From positions 843,152-907,151 of the forward strand of contig NZ_FOEQ01000001.1 of NCBI RefSeq assembly GCF_900110655.1: a DNA stretch of 64,000 nt. Direction: 5' to 3'. The position numbers were made by a program, and so were the translations under genes. Of the stretch, positions 38,579 to 47,618 are shown piece by piece. Each line of letters begins with the position of its first letter. Position 1 is the stretch's first letter. The notes below the pieces were generated by a model that was not told where the DNA came from, did no database searches, and worked only from the letters and a program-made list of their open reading frames with translations. The DNA is from Pseudomonas soli (GTDB taxonomy: Bacteria > Pseudomonadota > Gammaproteobacteria > Pseudomonadales > Pseudomonadaceae).

Positions 38579-39175
38579 ATGACTGATTTCATCCTGAACG
38601 CCCAAGCGCGTACTGACCTGGGGAAAGGTGCGAGCCGCCGCCTGCGTCACTCCGCCAACATCCCTGCCGTTGTCTACGGTGGCGATAAAGAAGCCCAGTC
38701 CCTGACCATCGTGGCCAAGGAAATCGCCAAGCTGTTCGAAAACGAAGCTGCCTTCAGCCACGTTATCGAACTGAACGTCGATGGCGCCAAGCAGAACGTC
38801 GTGGTCAAGGCCATGCAGCGTCACCCGGCCAAAGGCTTCATCATGCACGCCGACTTCGTTCGCGTCGTTGCTGGCCAGAAGCTGACCGCCAAGGTTCCGG
38901 TTCACTTCGTCGGCGAAGAAGCCCCGATCAAGAAAGGCGGCGAGATCTCCCACGTCGTTTCCGAGATCGAAGTTTCCTGCGAAGCCAAAGACCTGCCTGA
39001 GTTCATCGAAGTCGACCTGTCCAAGGCCGAAGTCGGCACCATCATCCACCTGTCGGACCTGAAAGCTCCGAAAGGCGTAGAGTTCGTCGCTCTGGCCCAC
39101 GGTGATGACAAAGCTGTTGCCAACGTCCACGCCCCGCGCGTTGCCGCTGAAGCTGCTGAAGGCGCTGCCGAGTAA
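38579..39175 (+). CDS. rplY: 50S ribosomal protein L25, CTC-type
   Basis: 198 residues from the ATG at 38579, with GGAGAAG (38567-38573) upstream. The N-terminal L25 domain ([20 protein letters not shown], 5S rRNA-binding) is followed by the TL5/CTC C-terminal domain (about residues 95-185, [16 protein letters not shown]...). It is the long form usual in pseudomonads, unlike the short E. coli L25. The codon use is strongly biased, as for highly expressed genes. It has an Ala/Glu-rich tail. Confidence 0.95.
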
Positions 39176-39254
39176 TCCACTCGCACGCCGGCGTTGATCG
39201 GGTTACAGTGCCGCGCGCACCGTAACCCACCAACTCCAAGGAAGAGCCCCTGAC

Positions 39255-39839
39255 GTGACCGCCATCCAGTTGATCGTCGGCCTGGGTAACCCCGGCCCCG
39301 AATACGAACAGACCCGGCATAACGCAGGGGCTCTTTTCGTTGAACGCCTCGCCAGCGCCCAGCGCGTCTCGCTGTCCGCTGACAAAAAGTATTTCGGCCT
39401 GACGGCTAAGTTCAGCCATCAAGGCAACGATGTTCGTTTGCTGATCCCCACCACCTACATGAACCGCAGCGGCCAGTCCGTGGCGGCTCTGGCGAATTTC
39501 TTCCGCATCAAGCCGGAAGCTATCCTGGTGGCGCACGACGAACTCGACCTGCCCCCCGGCGTCGCCAAGCTCAAGAGAGGCGGCGGCCATGGTGGGCACA
39601 ACGGCCTGCGCGACATCATCGCGCAGCTCGGCAACCAGAACGACTTCCACCGCCTGCGGCTTGGCATCGGCCACCCGGGTGACGCCAAACTGGTCTCCAA
39701 CTTCGTCCTGGGCCGCGCGCCGCGCGCCGAGCAGGAGAAGCTCGACGCCAGCATCGATTTTGCCCTCGGCGTGATGCCCGACGTGCTTGCCGGCGACTTC
39801 GCCAAGGCGATGCGCGAACTGCACAGCCAGAAGGCCTGA
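39255..39839 (+). CDS. pth: Peptidyl-tRNA hydrolase
   Basis: 194 residues, GTG start at 39255 with AAGGAAGAG (about 39238-39246) upstream. The N-terminal [19 protein letters not shown] carries the catalytic His22, and [17 protein letters not shown] the substrate-binding Asn and His. It recycles peptidyl-tRNA released from stalled ribosomes. It stands between rplY (79-bp gap) and ychF (23-bp gap) on the same strand. Confidence 0.95.
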   Translation: MTAIQLIVGLGNPGPEYEQTRHNAGALFVERLASAQRVSLSADKKYFGLTAKFSHQGNDVRLLIPTTYMNRSGQSVAALANFFRIKPEAILVAHDELDLPPGVAKLKRGGGHGGHNGLRDIIAQLGNQNDFHRLRLGIGHPGDAKLVSNFVLGRAPRAEQEKLDASIDFALGVMPDVLAGDFAKAMRELHSQKA

Positions 39840-39862
39840 CACTTTTAGATAGGGGAATACCC

Positions 39863-40963
39863 ATGGGTTTCAATTGCGGCATCGTCGGCCTGCCCAACGT
39901 CGGCAAGTCCACCCTGTTCAACGCCCTGACCAAGTCCGGCATCGCGGCGGAGAACTTCCCCTTCTGCACCATCGAGCCGAACAGCGGCATCGTGCCGATG
40001 CCCGACGCACGCCTGGCCGCGCTGGCCGAGATCGTCAAGCCGAACCGCATCCTGCCGACCACCATGGAGTTCGTCGACATCGCCGGCCTGGTCGCTGGCG
40101 CCTCGAAAGGTGAAGGCCTGGGCAACAAGTTCCTCGCCAACATCCGCGAAACCGACGCCATCGCCCACGTGGTGCGCTGCTTCGAAGACGAGAACGTGAT
40201 CCACGTTTCCAACAGCGTCGACCCCAAGCGCGACATCGAGATCATCGACCTCGAACTGATCTTCGCCGACCTCGACAGCTGCGAGAAGCAACTACAGAAG
40301 GTCGCCCGCAACGCCAAGGGCGGCGACAAGGATGCCCTGGCACAGAAGGCCATCCTGGAAAAACTGATCCCGCACTTCACCGAAGGCAAGCCAGCACGCA
40401 GCCTGATGAAGAACATGGCTGACGACGAAAAAGCCGTCATCCGCGGTTTCCACCTGCTGACCAGCAAGCCGGTGATGTACATCGCCAACGTTGCCGAAGA
40501 TGGCTTCGACAACAACCCGCACCTGGACGTGGTCAAGGCCATCGCCGAGGAAGAAGGCGCGGTGGTGGTACCGGTGTGCAACAAGATCGAAGCCGAGATC
40601 GCCGAGCTCGACGACGGTGAGGAGAAGGACATGTTCCTCGAGGCCCTGGGCCTGGAAGAGCCTGGCCTGAACCGCGTGATCCGCGCCGGCTACGAGCTGC
40701 TCAACCTGCAGACCTACTTCACTGCCGGCGTGCAGGAAGTGCGTGCCTGGACCGTGCGCGTGGGCGCCACCGCGCCACAGGCGGCCGGCGTTATCCACAC
40801 CGACTTCGAAAAAGGCTTCATCCGCGCCGAAGTGGTGGCCTATGACGACTTCATCCAGTTCAAGGGTGAGAGCGGTGCAAAAGAAGCCGGCAAATGGCGC
40901 CTTGAAGGCAAGGACTACATCGTCAAGGACGGCGACGTGATGCACTTCCGCTTCAACGTCTAA
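39863..40963 (+). CDS. ychF: Redox-regulated ATPase YchF (Obg-like GTPase fold)
   Basis: 366 residues. The P-loop [14 protein letters not shown] lies at residues 8-21, [18 protein letters not shown] is the switch II region, and the G4 position carries a non-canonical motif ([11 protein letters not shown]), as is normal for YchF/OLA1, which prefer ATP. The C-terminal TGS domain contains [14 protein letters not shown]. The protein binds ribosomes and modulates catalase and stress responses in other bacteria. It probably shares a transcript with pth. Confidence 0.94.
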   Translation: MGFNCGIVGLPNVGKSTLFNALTKSGIAAENFPFCTIEPNSGIVPMPDARLAALAEIVKPNRILPTTMEFVDIAGLVAGASKGEGLGNKFLANIRETDAIAHVVRCFEDENVIHVSNSVDPKRDIEIIDLELIFADLDSCEKQLQKVARNAKGGDKDALAQKAILEKLIPHFTEGKPARSLMKNMADDEKAVIRGFHLLTSKPVMYIANVAEDGFDNNPHLDVVKAIAEEEGAVVVPVCNKIEAEIAELDDGEEKDMFLEALGLEEPGLNRVIRAGYELLNLQTYFTAGVQEVRAWTVRVGATAPQAAGVIHTDFEKGFIRAEVVAYDDFIQFKGESGAKEAGKWRLEGKDYIVKDGDVMHFRFNV

Positions 40964-40982
40964 GCACAGCCCGGCGCCCTCC

Positions 40983-41050
40983 CATCGCGGGGCAAGCCCG
41001 CTCCCCACGTAATCTGTACTGGACGCGTGGGAGCAGGCTTGCCCCGCGAT
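40983..41050. repeat. REP doublet
   Basis: ATCGCGGGGCAAGCCCGCTC at the left and GGGAGCAGGCTTGCCCCGCG at the right, facing each other about 20 bp apart, after the ychF stop. Confidence 0.82.
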
Positions 41051-41165
41051 GCATTTGTGCCGGGAAAAGTTGAGCAGTTGCGTAACTGATTGCCAGCAGA
41101 GTTGCATTTAACGTCGCTCGGCACCGGTCCAGGCTAGTCGCCTTTCCGTGAACAGGCATGCTTCC

Positions 41166-41462
41166 ATGACGCAAACAACCCAACGTCCCAAAGCCGTACC
41201 CACCGTTCAGGTGAACACCGAAGAAGTGATCGTCACCGAATGGCGCTTCGCCCCAGGTGCCGAGACTGGCCGGCACCTGCACGGCCATGACTACGTGGTG
41301 GTGCCGATGACCGATGGCACGTTGTTGCTGGAGACCCCGGAAGGCGAGAAGCTCGCCCCTCTGGAGGCGGGCCAGAGCTACTTTCGCAAGGCCGGTGTGG
41401 AGCACAACGTGGTCAATGCCAGCGATCACGAAGTGGTGTTCATCGAAACCGAGCTGAAGTGA
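41166..41462 (+). CDS. Small cupin-domain protein
   Basis: 98 residues from ATG 41166; a GTG 18 bp upstream is also possible. The single cupin core has GAETGRHLHGHDYVVVPM (metal-type His-x-His and later Glu/Asp) and a second motif GVEHNVVNASDHEVVFIE with His. Such short cupins often bind a divalent metal; the substrate is unknown. The gene is monocistronic, with the MFS gene 177 bp further on. Confidence 0.78.
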   Translation: MTQTTQRPKAVPTVQVNTEEVIVTEWRFAPGAETGRHLHGHDYVVVPMTDGTLLLETPEGEKLAPLEAGQSYFRKAGVEHNVVNASDHEVVFIETELK

Positions 41463-41639
41463 TGAACAAGCGCGCGCCTGCCCAGGTTGCGCGTGTACCC
41501 CAGCGGCCCTACACTCCCCCTGCTTGAACCGGGATAACCGAAGCACTGCCTCGAAACCCGATGGACCTGACCCTTGCCGGTCAACCGTCGGGACAAATGG
41601 GTCCGGACCTTGGCCGGCCTGTTTATCGGAGGCAACACA

Positions 41640-42809
41640 ATGAGCCCGCGTATCTGGCTGCTGGCCCTGGCGACGTTCGTCACGGGCATGGCAGAAAACA
41701 TCACGGTCGGCATCCTGCCGGCCCTGGCCGATGGCCTGCAAGTCCCGCTCGGTATTGCCGGGCAGCTGACCACGGTGTTCTCCCTGAGCTTCGCCCTCGC
41801 CGCGCCCTTCTCTCCCCTGCTGACCACACGCCTGCCCTTGCGCCGCCTGCTGTGCGCCACCCTGGCGATCTTTGCCCTGTGCAACCTTGCAGCAGCCCTG
41901 GCGCCTGGCTATACCGCGTTGCTGGTGGCGCGCATAGGCATGGCCGCGACCAGCGCCCTGACCTGCCTGACCTGCACTCTGATGGCCACGCGCATGGTGC
42001 CCGAGGCCCAGCGTGGCCGCGCCATCGGGGTGATCTTCATGGGCATCTGCAGCTCACTGGTGCTGGGGGTGCCGGCTGGGATGCTGCTGTGCGACGTGCT
42101 GGGCTGGCGTGGCGTCTTCACCGGGCTGAGCGTGCTGGCAATGGCGGTACTGCTGATGGCCTGGCAAGGGTTGCCGCAGCTGCAGAGCAGCGAACGCATC
42201 GCCCTGCGCAGCTATGTCCGCCATCTGCGCGACAGCCACCTGATGGCAGCCCAGGGCGTGTCGTTGCTGATGATTGCCGGGCACTTCACGGTCTTCGCCT
42301 ACCTGGCCCCCTATGCCCACCAGGTCGCCGACATTCCGCTGCAATGGCTGGCGGCAGTGTTCGCCGCCTTCGGCATCGCCGGTGTTTCGGGCGGCTATGT
42401 CGGCGGCTGGATGGCGGACCGACTCGGCGCAGGCCGCTCCATCGCGCTGGCGCCGCTGCTCTATCTCGCCAGCTTGCTGGTACTGCCCTTGAGCGTGGGC
42501 ACGCCATGGTGGTTCCTGGCGACCATGATGCTCTGGGGTGGGCTGAGCTGGACCACCTCACCGGTGGTGCAGAGCTACCTGGTGACCCGTGGCCCGGATA
42601 CCTTCCCGGCTGGCATGAGCCTGAACATGTCGGCCATGCACCTCGGTGTCGGGCTGGGTTCGGCCATCGGCGGCGTGGTGATCACCGGGGCGACGCTGGC
42701 GGCCACCCCCTGGGCCGGCGCCGCGCTGACCGCCTTGGCGGCGGGCCTGGCATTCTGGTCGGCCCGCCCTCCTGCCGAGCCAGTTTTCAGCAAGCGCGAA
42801 CCGGCGTAG
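41640..42809 (+). CDS. MFS transporter, drug/sugar-efflux (AraJ/NepI-like) type
   Basis: 389 residues from ATG 41640, preceded by CGGAGG (41629-41634). About 12 membrane helices. The first helix reads LALATFVTGMAENITVGILPALADG, as in the DHA1 group, and VGGWMADRLGAG is the loop 8-9 motif. It is likely an H+-driven exporter of a small molecule. It converges on the LysR gene, and their 3' ends overlap by 23 bp. Confidence 0.85.
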   Translation: MSPRIWLLALATFVTGMAENITVGILPALADGLQVPLGIAGQLTTVFSLSFALAAPFSPLLTTRLPLRRLLCATLAIFALCNLAAALAPGYTALLVARIGMAATSALTCLTCTLMATRMVPEAQRGRAIGVIFMGICSSLVLGVPAGMLLCDVLGWRGVFTGLSVLAMAVLLMAWQGLPQLQSSERIALRSYVRHLRDSHLMAAQGVSLLMIAGHFTVFAYLAPYAHQVADIPLQWLAAVFAAFGIAGVSGGYVGGWMADRLGAGRSIALAPLLYLASLLVLPLSVGTPWWFLATMMLWGGLSWTTSPVVQSYLVTRGPDTFPAGMSLNMSAMHLGVGLGSAIGGVVITGATLAATPWAGAALTALAAGLAFWSARPPAEPVFSKREPA

Positions 42810-43713
42810 CGGTCTGCTGCTCCTGCTCGAAGGCGTCGGCCAGGTAGTCGATCAGCTTGCGCACCGCGGGCATCAACCCGCGCCGGGAAGGGAACAGCGC
42901 CACCACCTCCCCTTCCCGTGGAGCCCAATCGTCGAGGACATGCACCAGCCGCCCGTCAGCCAGGTCGGCACGCACCGCCTCCTCGGGCAACAGCACCGCG
43001 CCCACACCGGCCAGGGCGGCCTCGCGCAGTACCGTGAGGTCGTCCGACACCACACGAGGGCGATGGCGCACGGCAGCCTCGGCGCCCGCAGGCCCGATCA
43101 GCATCCAGGTGGCGTCCTGCACATTGGCGCCCCAGTTCAGGCTCGGCAGGACCTGGAGCCCTTCCGGTGACACGGGCCGCCCGTGTTCGGCCAGCAGGCC
43201 CGGCGCAACCACCAGGCACTGACGGCTCGGGGCCAGGCGACGCATCACCAGCTCGCTGCTTTCCAGTGGCTGGTGCTGCACGCTCAGCACCAGGTCAAAG
43301 CCCTCGCCGATCACATCCACCCGGCGGTTGTAGCTCTTGACCAACAACTCGACCACCGGGCATTGCGCCATGAAGCGCGCCAGCATCGGCGCCAGACGCG
43401 AGTCGAGCAGCGCGGTGCTGCTGGCCAGGCGCACGATGCCACGGGGCTCGGCGCGGTTGCGCTCGACGGCATCCTCGGCGGCGACGGCCTGCTCGAGCAT
43501 GCCCAGGCAATGGCGGTAATACTCCAGGCCCACCTCGGTAACCTGGAACTGCCGCGTGGAGCGCTGGATCAGGCGCACGCCCAGGCGCTCCTCGAGCTTG
43601 GCCACGCGCCGGCTGAGGCGTGACTTGGGCAGGCCAAGGATGCGCCCGGCGGGCGCGAAGCCGCCGTGCTCCACCACCTTGGCATAGAGATAAAGGTCGT
43701 TCAGGTCGAACAT
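42787..43713 (-). CDS. LysR-family transcriptional regulator
   Basis: 308 residues from the ATG giving MFDLNDLYLYAKVVEHGGF. The N-terminal helix-turn-helix reads FAPAGRILGLPKSRLSRRVAKLEERLGVRLIQ (about residues 18-49). The LysR substrate domain follows (GIVRLASSTALLDSRLAPML). The PKSRLSRR recognition helix resembles the AaeR/DsdC-like subgroup of gammaproteobacterial LysR proteins. It is the last gene on the strand carrying the two isochorismatase genes (114-bp gap) and may regulate them. Confidence 0.88.
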   Translation of the reverse strand: MFDLNDLYLYAKVVEHGGFAPAGRILGLPKSRLSRRVAKLEERLGVRLIQRSTRQFQVTEVGLEYYRHCLGMLEQAVAAEDAVERNRAEPRGIVRLASSTALLDSRLAPMLARFMAQCPVVELLVKSYNRRVDVIGEGFDLVLSVQHQPLESSELVMRRLAPSRQCLVVAPGLLAEHGRPVSPEGLQVLPSLNWGANVQDATWMLIGPAGAEAAVRHRPRVVSDDLTVLREAALAGVGAVLLPEEAVRADLADGRLVHVLDDWAPREGEVVALFPSRRGLMPAVRKLIDYLADAFEQEQQTATPVRAC

Positions 43714-43827
43714 CGGCAACACTCGTCCACGGCTCACCGCTGCATCATCCGCCATTCTACAGGGATCGTCACAGGGGCCGTGGGCGTCACCAGGCCCGGG
43801 CCCCGGCAACGGGGCCCGGGTTGGCGG

Positions 43828-44448
43828 TCACTTGGCCAGCTTGCTGTAGCTGGTCATCAGGTTGCGGTAGTCGGGGATGTGGTTGGAGAACAGCGTGCCC
43901 AACCCTTCGATGTCGTTGCGCCAGTCACGGTGCAGCTCGCAGGCCACGCCGAACCAGGTCATCAGCTGGGCACCGGCGGCTTCCATGCGGCGCCAAGCCG
44001 AGTCGCGGGTCAATTCATTGAAGGTGCCGGAAGCGTCGGTGACCACGAACACCTCGAAGCCCTCCTCCAGCGCCGACAGCGCCGGGAAGGCCACGCACAC
44101 CTCGGTGACCACGCCGGCGATGATCAGCTGCTTCTTGCCGGTGGCCTTCACCGCCTTGACGAAGTCCTCGTTGTCCCAGGCGTTGATGTTGCCGGGGCGG
44201 GCGACGTAGGGCGCCTCGGGGAACTGCTCCTTGAGCTCGGGCACCAGCGGGCCGTTGGGGCCGGTCTCGAAGCTGGTGGTGAGGATGGTCGGCAGCTTGA
44301 AGTACTTGGCCAGGTCGGCCAGCGCCAGCACGTTGTTCTTGAACCGGTCCGGGTCGATGTCGCGCACCAGCGACAGCAGCCCGGTCTGATGATCGACCAG
44401 CAGTACCGCGGCGTTGTTCTTGTCCAGACGCTTGTATTGGAATGCCAT
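43828..44448 (-). CDS. Isochorismatase-family hydrolase, YcaC-like (copy 1)
   Basis: 206 residues, cysteine-hydrolase fold. The triad residues are visible: Asp in LLVDHQTGLL (about residue 19), Lys in KATGKKQLIIAG (about 106-110) and the nucleophile Cys in GVVTEVCVAF (about 118). The family (YcaC) is an octameric cytoplasmic hydrolase of unknown substrate. It is 36 bp behind a paralogue on the same strand. The two share the same framework but differ at many substrate-facing positions. Confidence 0.85.
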   Translation of the reverse strand: MAFQYKRLDKNNAAVLLVDHQTGLLSLVRDIDPDRFKNNVLALADLAKYFKLPTILTTSFETGPNGPLVPELKEQFPEAPYVARPGNINAWDNEDFVKAVKATGKKQLIIAGVVTEVCVAFPALSALEEGFEVFVVTDASGTFNELTRDSAWRRMEAAGAQLMTWFGVACELHRDWRNDIEGLGTLFSNHIPDYRNLMTSYSKLAK

Positions 44449-44484
44449 GGTGGATCTCCTTGCTTGGATGGGAAACAGCCAGGT

Positions 44485-45174
44485 TCAGTTGCGTTGCGAG
44501 TCCAGTTGCTCATGGCCGGTGACGACGGCCTGGGCCTTGGCGTAGCTCTCGATCAGCAGTTGATAGTGCGGGAATACAGCGCTGTAGGCCTCGGCCCACT
44601 GCGCGGCATCCGGACGGTTCCAGGTGCGCTGCACCTCGGAGCAGACGGCGGCGGTGTCCATTGGCACCACGCCGGCCTGGACCACCCGCGCCAAGGTCAC
44701 TTCCTGGGCCATCTTGGAGTAGGTGCCTGACGCGTCGATGACAGCGAACACCTGGTAGCCGGCGGCCACCGCGCTGATGCTGGGAAAGGCCATGCACACG
44801 CTGGTGATGGTGCCGGCGATGATCAGTTGCTTGCGCCCGGTGGCCTTCACCGCAGCGACGAACTCGGGGTTGTCCCAGGCGTTGATCTCACCTTTGCGGG
44901 CCACGTATTGCGCGTGTGGCGCAGCCTCGTGGATTTCCGGGATCAACGGGCCGTTGGGGCCCTGGGGTACCGAGGCGGTGGTGATGACCGGGATCTTCGC
45001 CAGGCTGGCGACCTTGGCCAGGGTGATGGCATTGGCCCGCAGCTCGGTCATGGGCATGTCCTTGACCGTCTGGAACAGGCCGCTCTGGTGGTCGATCAGC
45101 AGCATCGCGACGTTGTCGGGGTCGATGCATGGCACCTGGCCTTCGAAGTTGGCGGCTTGCGAGAAATTGCTCAT
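44485..45174 (-). CDS. Isochorismatase-family hydrolase, YcaC-like (copy 2)
   Basis: 229 residues from ATG 45174, preceded by AGGAGAG on the minus strand. The triad is intact: [11 protein letters not shown] (Asp), [12 protein letters not shown] (Lys), [10 protein letters not shown] (Cys). It is longer than copy 1 by an N-terminal extension ([21 protein letters not shown]) and a C-terminal tail. It is the first gene of a probable operon with copy 1 and the LysR gene. Substrate unknown; amidase activity on a small nitrogenous compound is possible given the neighbouring NCS1 permease. Confidence 0.85.
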   Translation of the reverse strand: MSNFSQAANFEGQVPCIDPDNVAMLLIDHQSGLFQTVKDMPMTELRANAITLAKVASLAKIPVITTASVPQGPNGPLIPEIHEAAPHAQYVARKGEINAWDNPEFVAAVKATGRKQLIIAGTITSVCMAFPSISAVAAGYQVFAVIDASGTYSKMAQEVTLARVVQAGVVPMDTAAVCSEVQRTWNRPDAAQWAEAYSAVFPHYQLLIESYAKAQAVVTGHEQLDSQRN

Positions 45175-45418
45175 CGTTCTCTCCTCTTGGTGTGAGAACT
45201 GGCCATCCTGGCCGCTGCGGTCGGGCCGCGCCCCACACATCCACAGTGGGGACTATGAGAGTAGGCAACGCAGGCTGAACGAAGCGACCGTCAGTCGGCG
45301 GGCCGTGGAATATGCCCGTGCGGCCTGTGGCCAGGCGGGCGACAGGCCTAACGGTAGAGAGGAGAGTTGCGGGCCGGTAGGCCCATGGGTGAACCCTCAG
45401 AGTTGCGCTGGGGGAACG

Positions 45419-45550
45419 ATGATGAAACGCCTGCCCCAATCACCGATCCGATGGATCGGTAATTTTCAGCAGCGCTACTCGGTCGATAACTTGGTCGGTT
45501 ACTTGGTCGGTCAGTCCATTGGTTCACGATTTCCTGAACTGATTATTTGA
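45419..45550 (+). CDS. Possible small ORF (43 codons), uncertain
   Basis: ATG ATG at 45419-45424 follows GGGGGAACG at the right distance. The predicted peptide starts MMKRLPQSPIRWIGNF and is weakly hydrophobic at its end (LVGYLVGQSIGSRF). The tandem 12-bp repeats fall inside it and encode the NLVG YLVG run, so the frame may be incidental to operator repeats. Confidence 0.25.
   Translation: MMKRLPQSPIRWIGNFQQRYSVDNLVGYLVGQSIGSRFPELII
45442..45460. promoter_or_regulatory. 19-bp palindrome, candidate operator
   Basis: ACCGATCC GAT GGATCGGT, perfectly symmetrical 8-bp arms, in the divergent gap. This shape suits a TetR- or GntR-type dimer, although the nearby regulator is LysR; the binding protein is unknown. 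Confidence 0.45.
45476..45511. repeat. Three tandem 12-bp repeats
   Basis: Units TACTCGGTCGAT, AACTTGGTCGGT and TACTTGGTCGGT in direct succession. Their spacing is close to one helical turn, as in iteron-like regulator sites. Confidence 0.6.
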
Positions 45551-45628
45551 CCACAGCGATTCTTCCACCCGCCGGCCCCCACCAGAATCGCTTCACCAAC
45601 AATCACAATAAACCGTGAGGCCACTCCC

Positions 45629-46018
45629 GTGGACCAGACACTCCAGGTACGGCAGGCCGCCGCCGACCTCGTCGCCGCCTTCGCCAACAACGACACCGCC
45701 CGCTACTTCGCCTGCTTCAGCGAAGACGCCACCTTCCTCTTCCACACCGTGCCGCAACCGCTGCTGTCGCGCCGTGCCTATGAAGAACTCTGGGCCAGCT
45801 GGCAGGCGGACGGTTTCGCTGTGCTCGGCTGCGAGTCAAGCAATGCCCAGGTGAGCCTGCAGGGCGAGGTGGCGATCTTCATGCACGACGTGACCACACG
45901 CCTGAACGTCGCCGGCGAGACCCTCGACCTGAATGAACGCGAGACCATCGTCTTCCGCCTGCACGGCGACCGCTGGCTGGCCTGTCACGAGCACCTGTCG
46001 GTCGTCTCGCCGGCCTGA
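45629..46018 (+). CDS. NTF2-like (SnoaL/DUF4440-type) protein
   Basis: 129 residues, GTG start at 45629 (GTGAGG about eight bases upstream). The cone-shaped NTF2-like fold is indicated by the N-terminal helix QAAADLVAAFANNDTARYFACFSEDATFLFHT and the C-terminal strands ETIVFRLHGDRWLACHEHLSVV. Such proteins bind or isomerise small hydrophobic ligands, or serve as ring-hydroxylase partners. It is the first gene of a plus-strand set with the NCS1 permease (87-bp gap) and the aldehyde dehydrogenase, so it likely acts in the same pathway. Confidence 0.78.
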   Translation: MDQTLQVRQAAADLVAAFANNDTARYFACFSEDATFLFHTVPQPLLSRRAYEELWASWQADGFAVLGCESSNAQVSLQGEVAIFMHDVTTRLNVAGETLDLNERETIVFRLHGDRWLACHEHLSVVSPA

Positions 46019-46105
46019 TCCTCTTTCAAGCGGCCCTGCCGCACTGCCATCGCACCCACAACAAGGCCGCCCGACGGCCGACAACATTCGCGCTGGAGCA
46101 TCACC

Positions 46106-47605
46106 ATGAGCCACTCGACCGGTATCGAGACCAATGGCGTCGAACAGATCCCCGACGATCAACGCGACGCCGCCCCGCTGGACCTGTTCCGCCTGATCTT
46201 CGGCGGTGCCAACACCTTCGCCACCGCCGTGCTGGGCAGCTTCCCGGTGCTGTTCGGGCTCTCGTTCCAGGCCGGGGTCTGGGCGATCCTGCTCGGCGTC
46301 GGCGTGGGCGCGCTGATCCTCGCGCCGATGGGCCTGTTCGGCGCGCTCAACGGCACCAACAACGCGGTGTCGTCCGGCGCGCACTTCGGTGTGCACGGGC
46401 GTATCGTCGGCTCGTTCCTGTCACTGCTGACCGCCGTCGCGTTCTTCTCGCTGTCGGTATGGAGCTCCGGCGATGCCCTGGTCGGCGGCGCCAAGCGCCT
46501 GGTCGGCCTGCCGGAAACCGACCTGACCCTGGGCCTGGCCTACGGCCTGTTCGCGATACTGGTGCTGGTGGTGTGCATCTTCGGCTTCCGCTTCATGCTG
46601 TGGGTCAACAAGATCGCGGTGTGGGCCTCGAGCCTGCTGTTCCTGCTGGGCATCTTCGCTTTTGCCGGGCCCTTCGATGCGGGCTACGCCGGCAGCGTCT
46701 ACCTCGGCCAGGCCGGCTTCTGGGCGGCGTTCGTCGGCGCGGCGATCCTGGCCATGAGCAACCCGGTGTCGTTCGGCGCCTTCCTCGGCGACTGGTCGCG
46801 CTATATCCCGCGCCAAACGCCCAAGTCGCGCATCATGCTGGCGGTGATTCTCGCCCAGGCCGCCACGCTGATCCCGTTCCTGTTCGGCCTGTGCACCGCC
46901 ACCCTGGTGGCCAGCCAGGCACCAGACTACATCGCCGCCAACAACTACGTCGGCGGCCTGCTGGCAATTTCGCCGGGCTGGTTCTTCCTGCCGGTGTGCC
47001 TGATCGCGGTGATCGGCGGCATGTCCACCGGCACCACGGCGCTGTACGGCACCGGCCTGGACATGTCCAGCGTGTTCCCGCGCCTGCTCAGCCGCGCCGC
47101 CGCCACATTGCTGATCGGCGTGCTGGCCATCGGCTTCATCTTCGTCGGCCGCTTCACCTTCAACCTGGTGCAGAGCGTGTCGACCTTCGCCGTGCTGATC
47201 ATCACCTGCACAAGCCCCTGGATGGTGATCATGATCCTCGGCCTGATCACCCGCCGCGGCTTCTACCACGCCGACGACCTGCAAGTGTTCACCCGTGGCC
47301 AGCAAGGCGGCCACTACTGGTTCGAGCACGGCTGGAACTGGCGCGGCATGGGCGCGTGGATCCCCAGCGCGGTGGTTGGCCTGTGCTTCGTGAACCTGCC
47401 CGGACAGTTCGTCGGCCCGCTGGGCGAGCTCGCCGGCGGCATCGACCTGAGCCTGCCGGCGACCCTCGGCATCGCCGCCGTGCTGTACCTGATCCTGCTC
47501 AACCTGTTCCCTGAACCTGCTGGCGTGTATGGCCCCCGTGGCCCGCGCTGGGTGCGCTGCAAAAGCACGCCGGTAAAGCCTGTGACCACTGCCGAAATGG
47601 CCTGA
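46106..47605 (+). CDS. NCS1-family permease (purine/cytosine/allantoin/hydantoin type)
   Basis: 499 residues, about 12 membrane helices. NCS1 features are the N-terminal DLFRLIFGGANTFATAVLGSFPVLFGLSF (first discontinuous helix), GALNGTNNAVSSGAHFGVHG, and the helix-6 region AAILAMSNPVSFGAFLGDWSRYIP. It is a Na+- or H+-coupled importer of a nucleobase or related N-heterocycle; the precise substrate is not readable from sequence. The aldehyde dehydrogenase gene starts 13 bp after its stop. Together with the upstream NTF2-like gene and the divergent amidase-like hydrolases it suggests a catabolic cassette. Confidence 0.87.
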   Translation: MSHSTGIETNGVEQIPDDQRDAAPLDLFRLIFGGANTFATAVLGSFPVLFGLSFQAGVWAILLGVGVGALILAPMGLFGALNGTNNAVSSGAHFGVHGRIVGSFLSLLTAVAFFSLSVWSSGDALVGGAKRLVGLPETDLTLGLAYGLFAILVLVVCIFGFRFMLWVNKIAVWASSLLFLLGIFAFAGPFDAGYAGSVYLGQAGFWAAFVGAAILAMSNPVSFGAFLGDWSRYIPRQTPKSRIMLAVILAQAATLIPFLFGLCTATLVASQAPDYIAANNYVGGLLAISPGWFFLPVCLIAVIGGMSTGTTALYGTGLDMSSVFPRLLSRAAATLLIGVLAIGFIFVGRFTFNLVQSVSTFAVLIITCTSPWMVIMILGLITRRGFYHADDLQVFTRGQQGGHYWFEHGWNWRGMGAWIPSAVVGLCFVNLPGQFVGPLGELAGGIDLSLPATLGIAAVLYLILLNLFPEPAGVYGPRGPRWVRCKSTPVKPVTTAEMA

Positions 47606-47618
47606 CTGGAATCCGACC

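Larger units (their letters stand above)
45175..45628. other. Divergent regulatory gap between the hydrolase and permease clusters
   Basis: This 454-bp region separates the two accessory clusters and should hold both promoters. It contains a perfect palindrome ACCGATCC-GAT-GGATCGGT (45442-45460), three tandem 12-bp units of the form tACTtGGTCGgt (45476-45511), and a short open frame with a good ribosome site (45419-45550). Nothing else is recognised. Confidence 0.55.
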
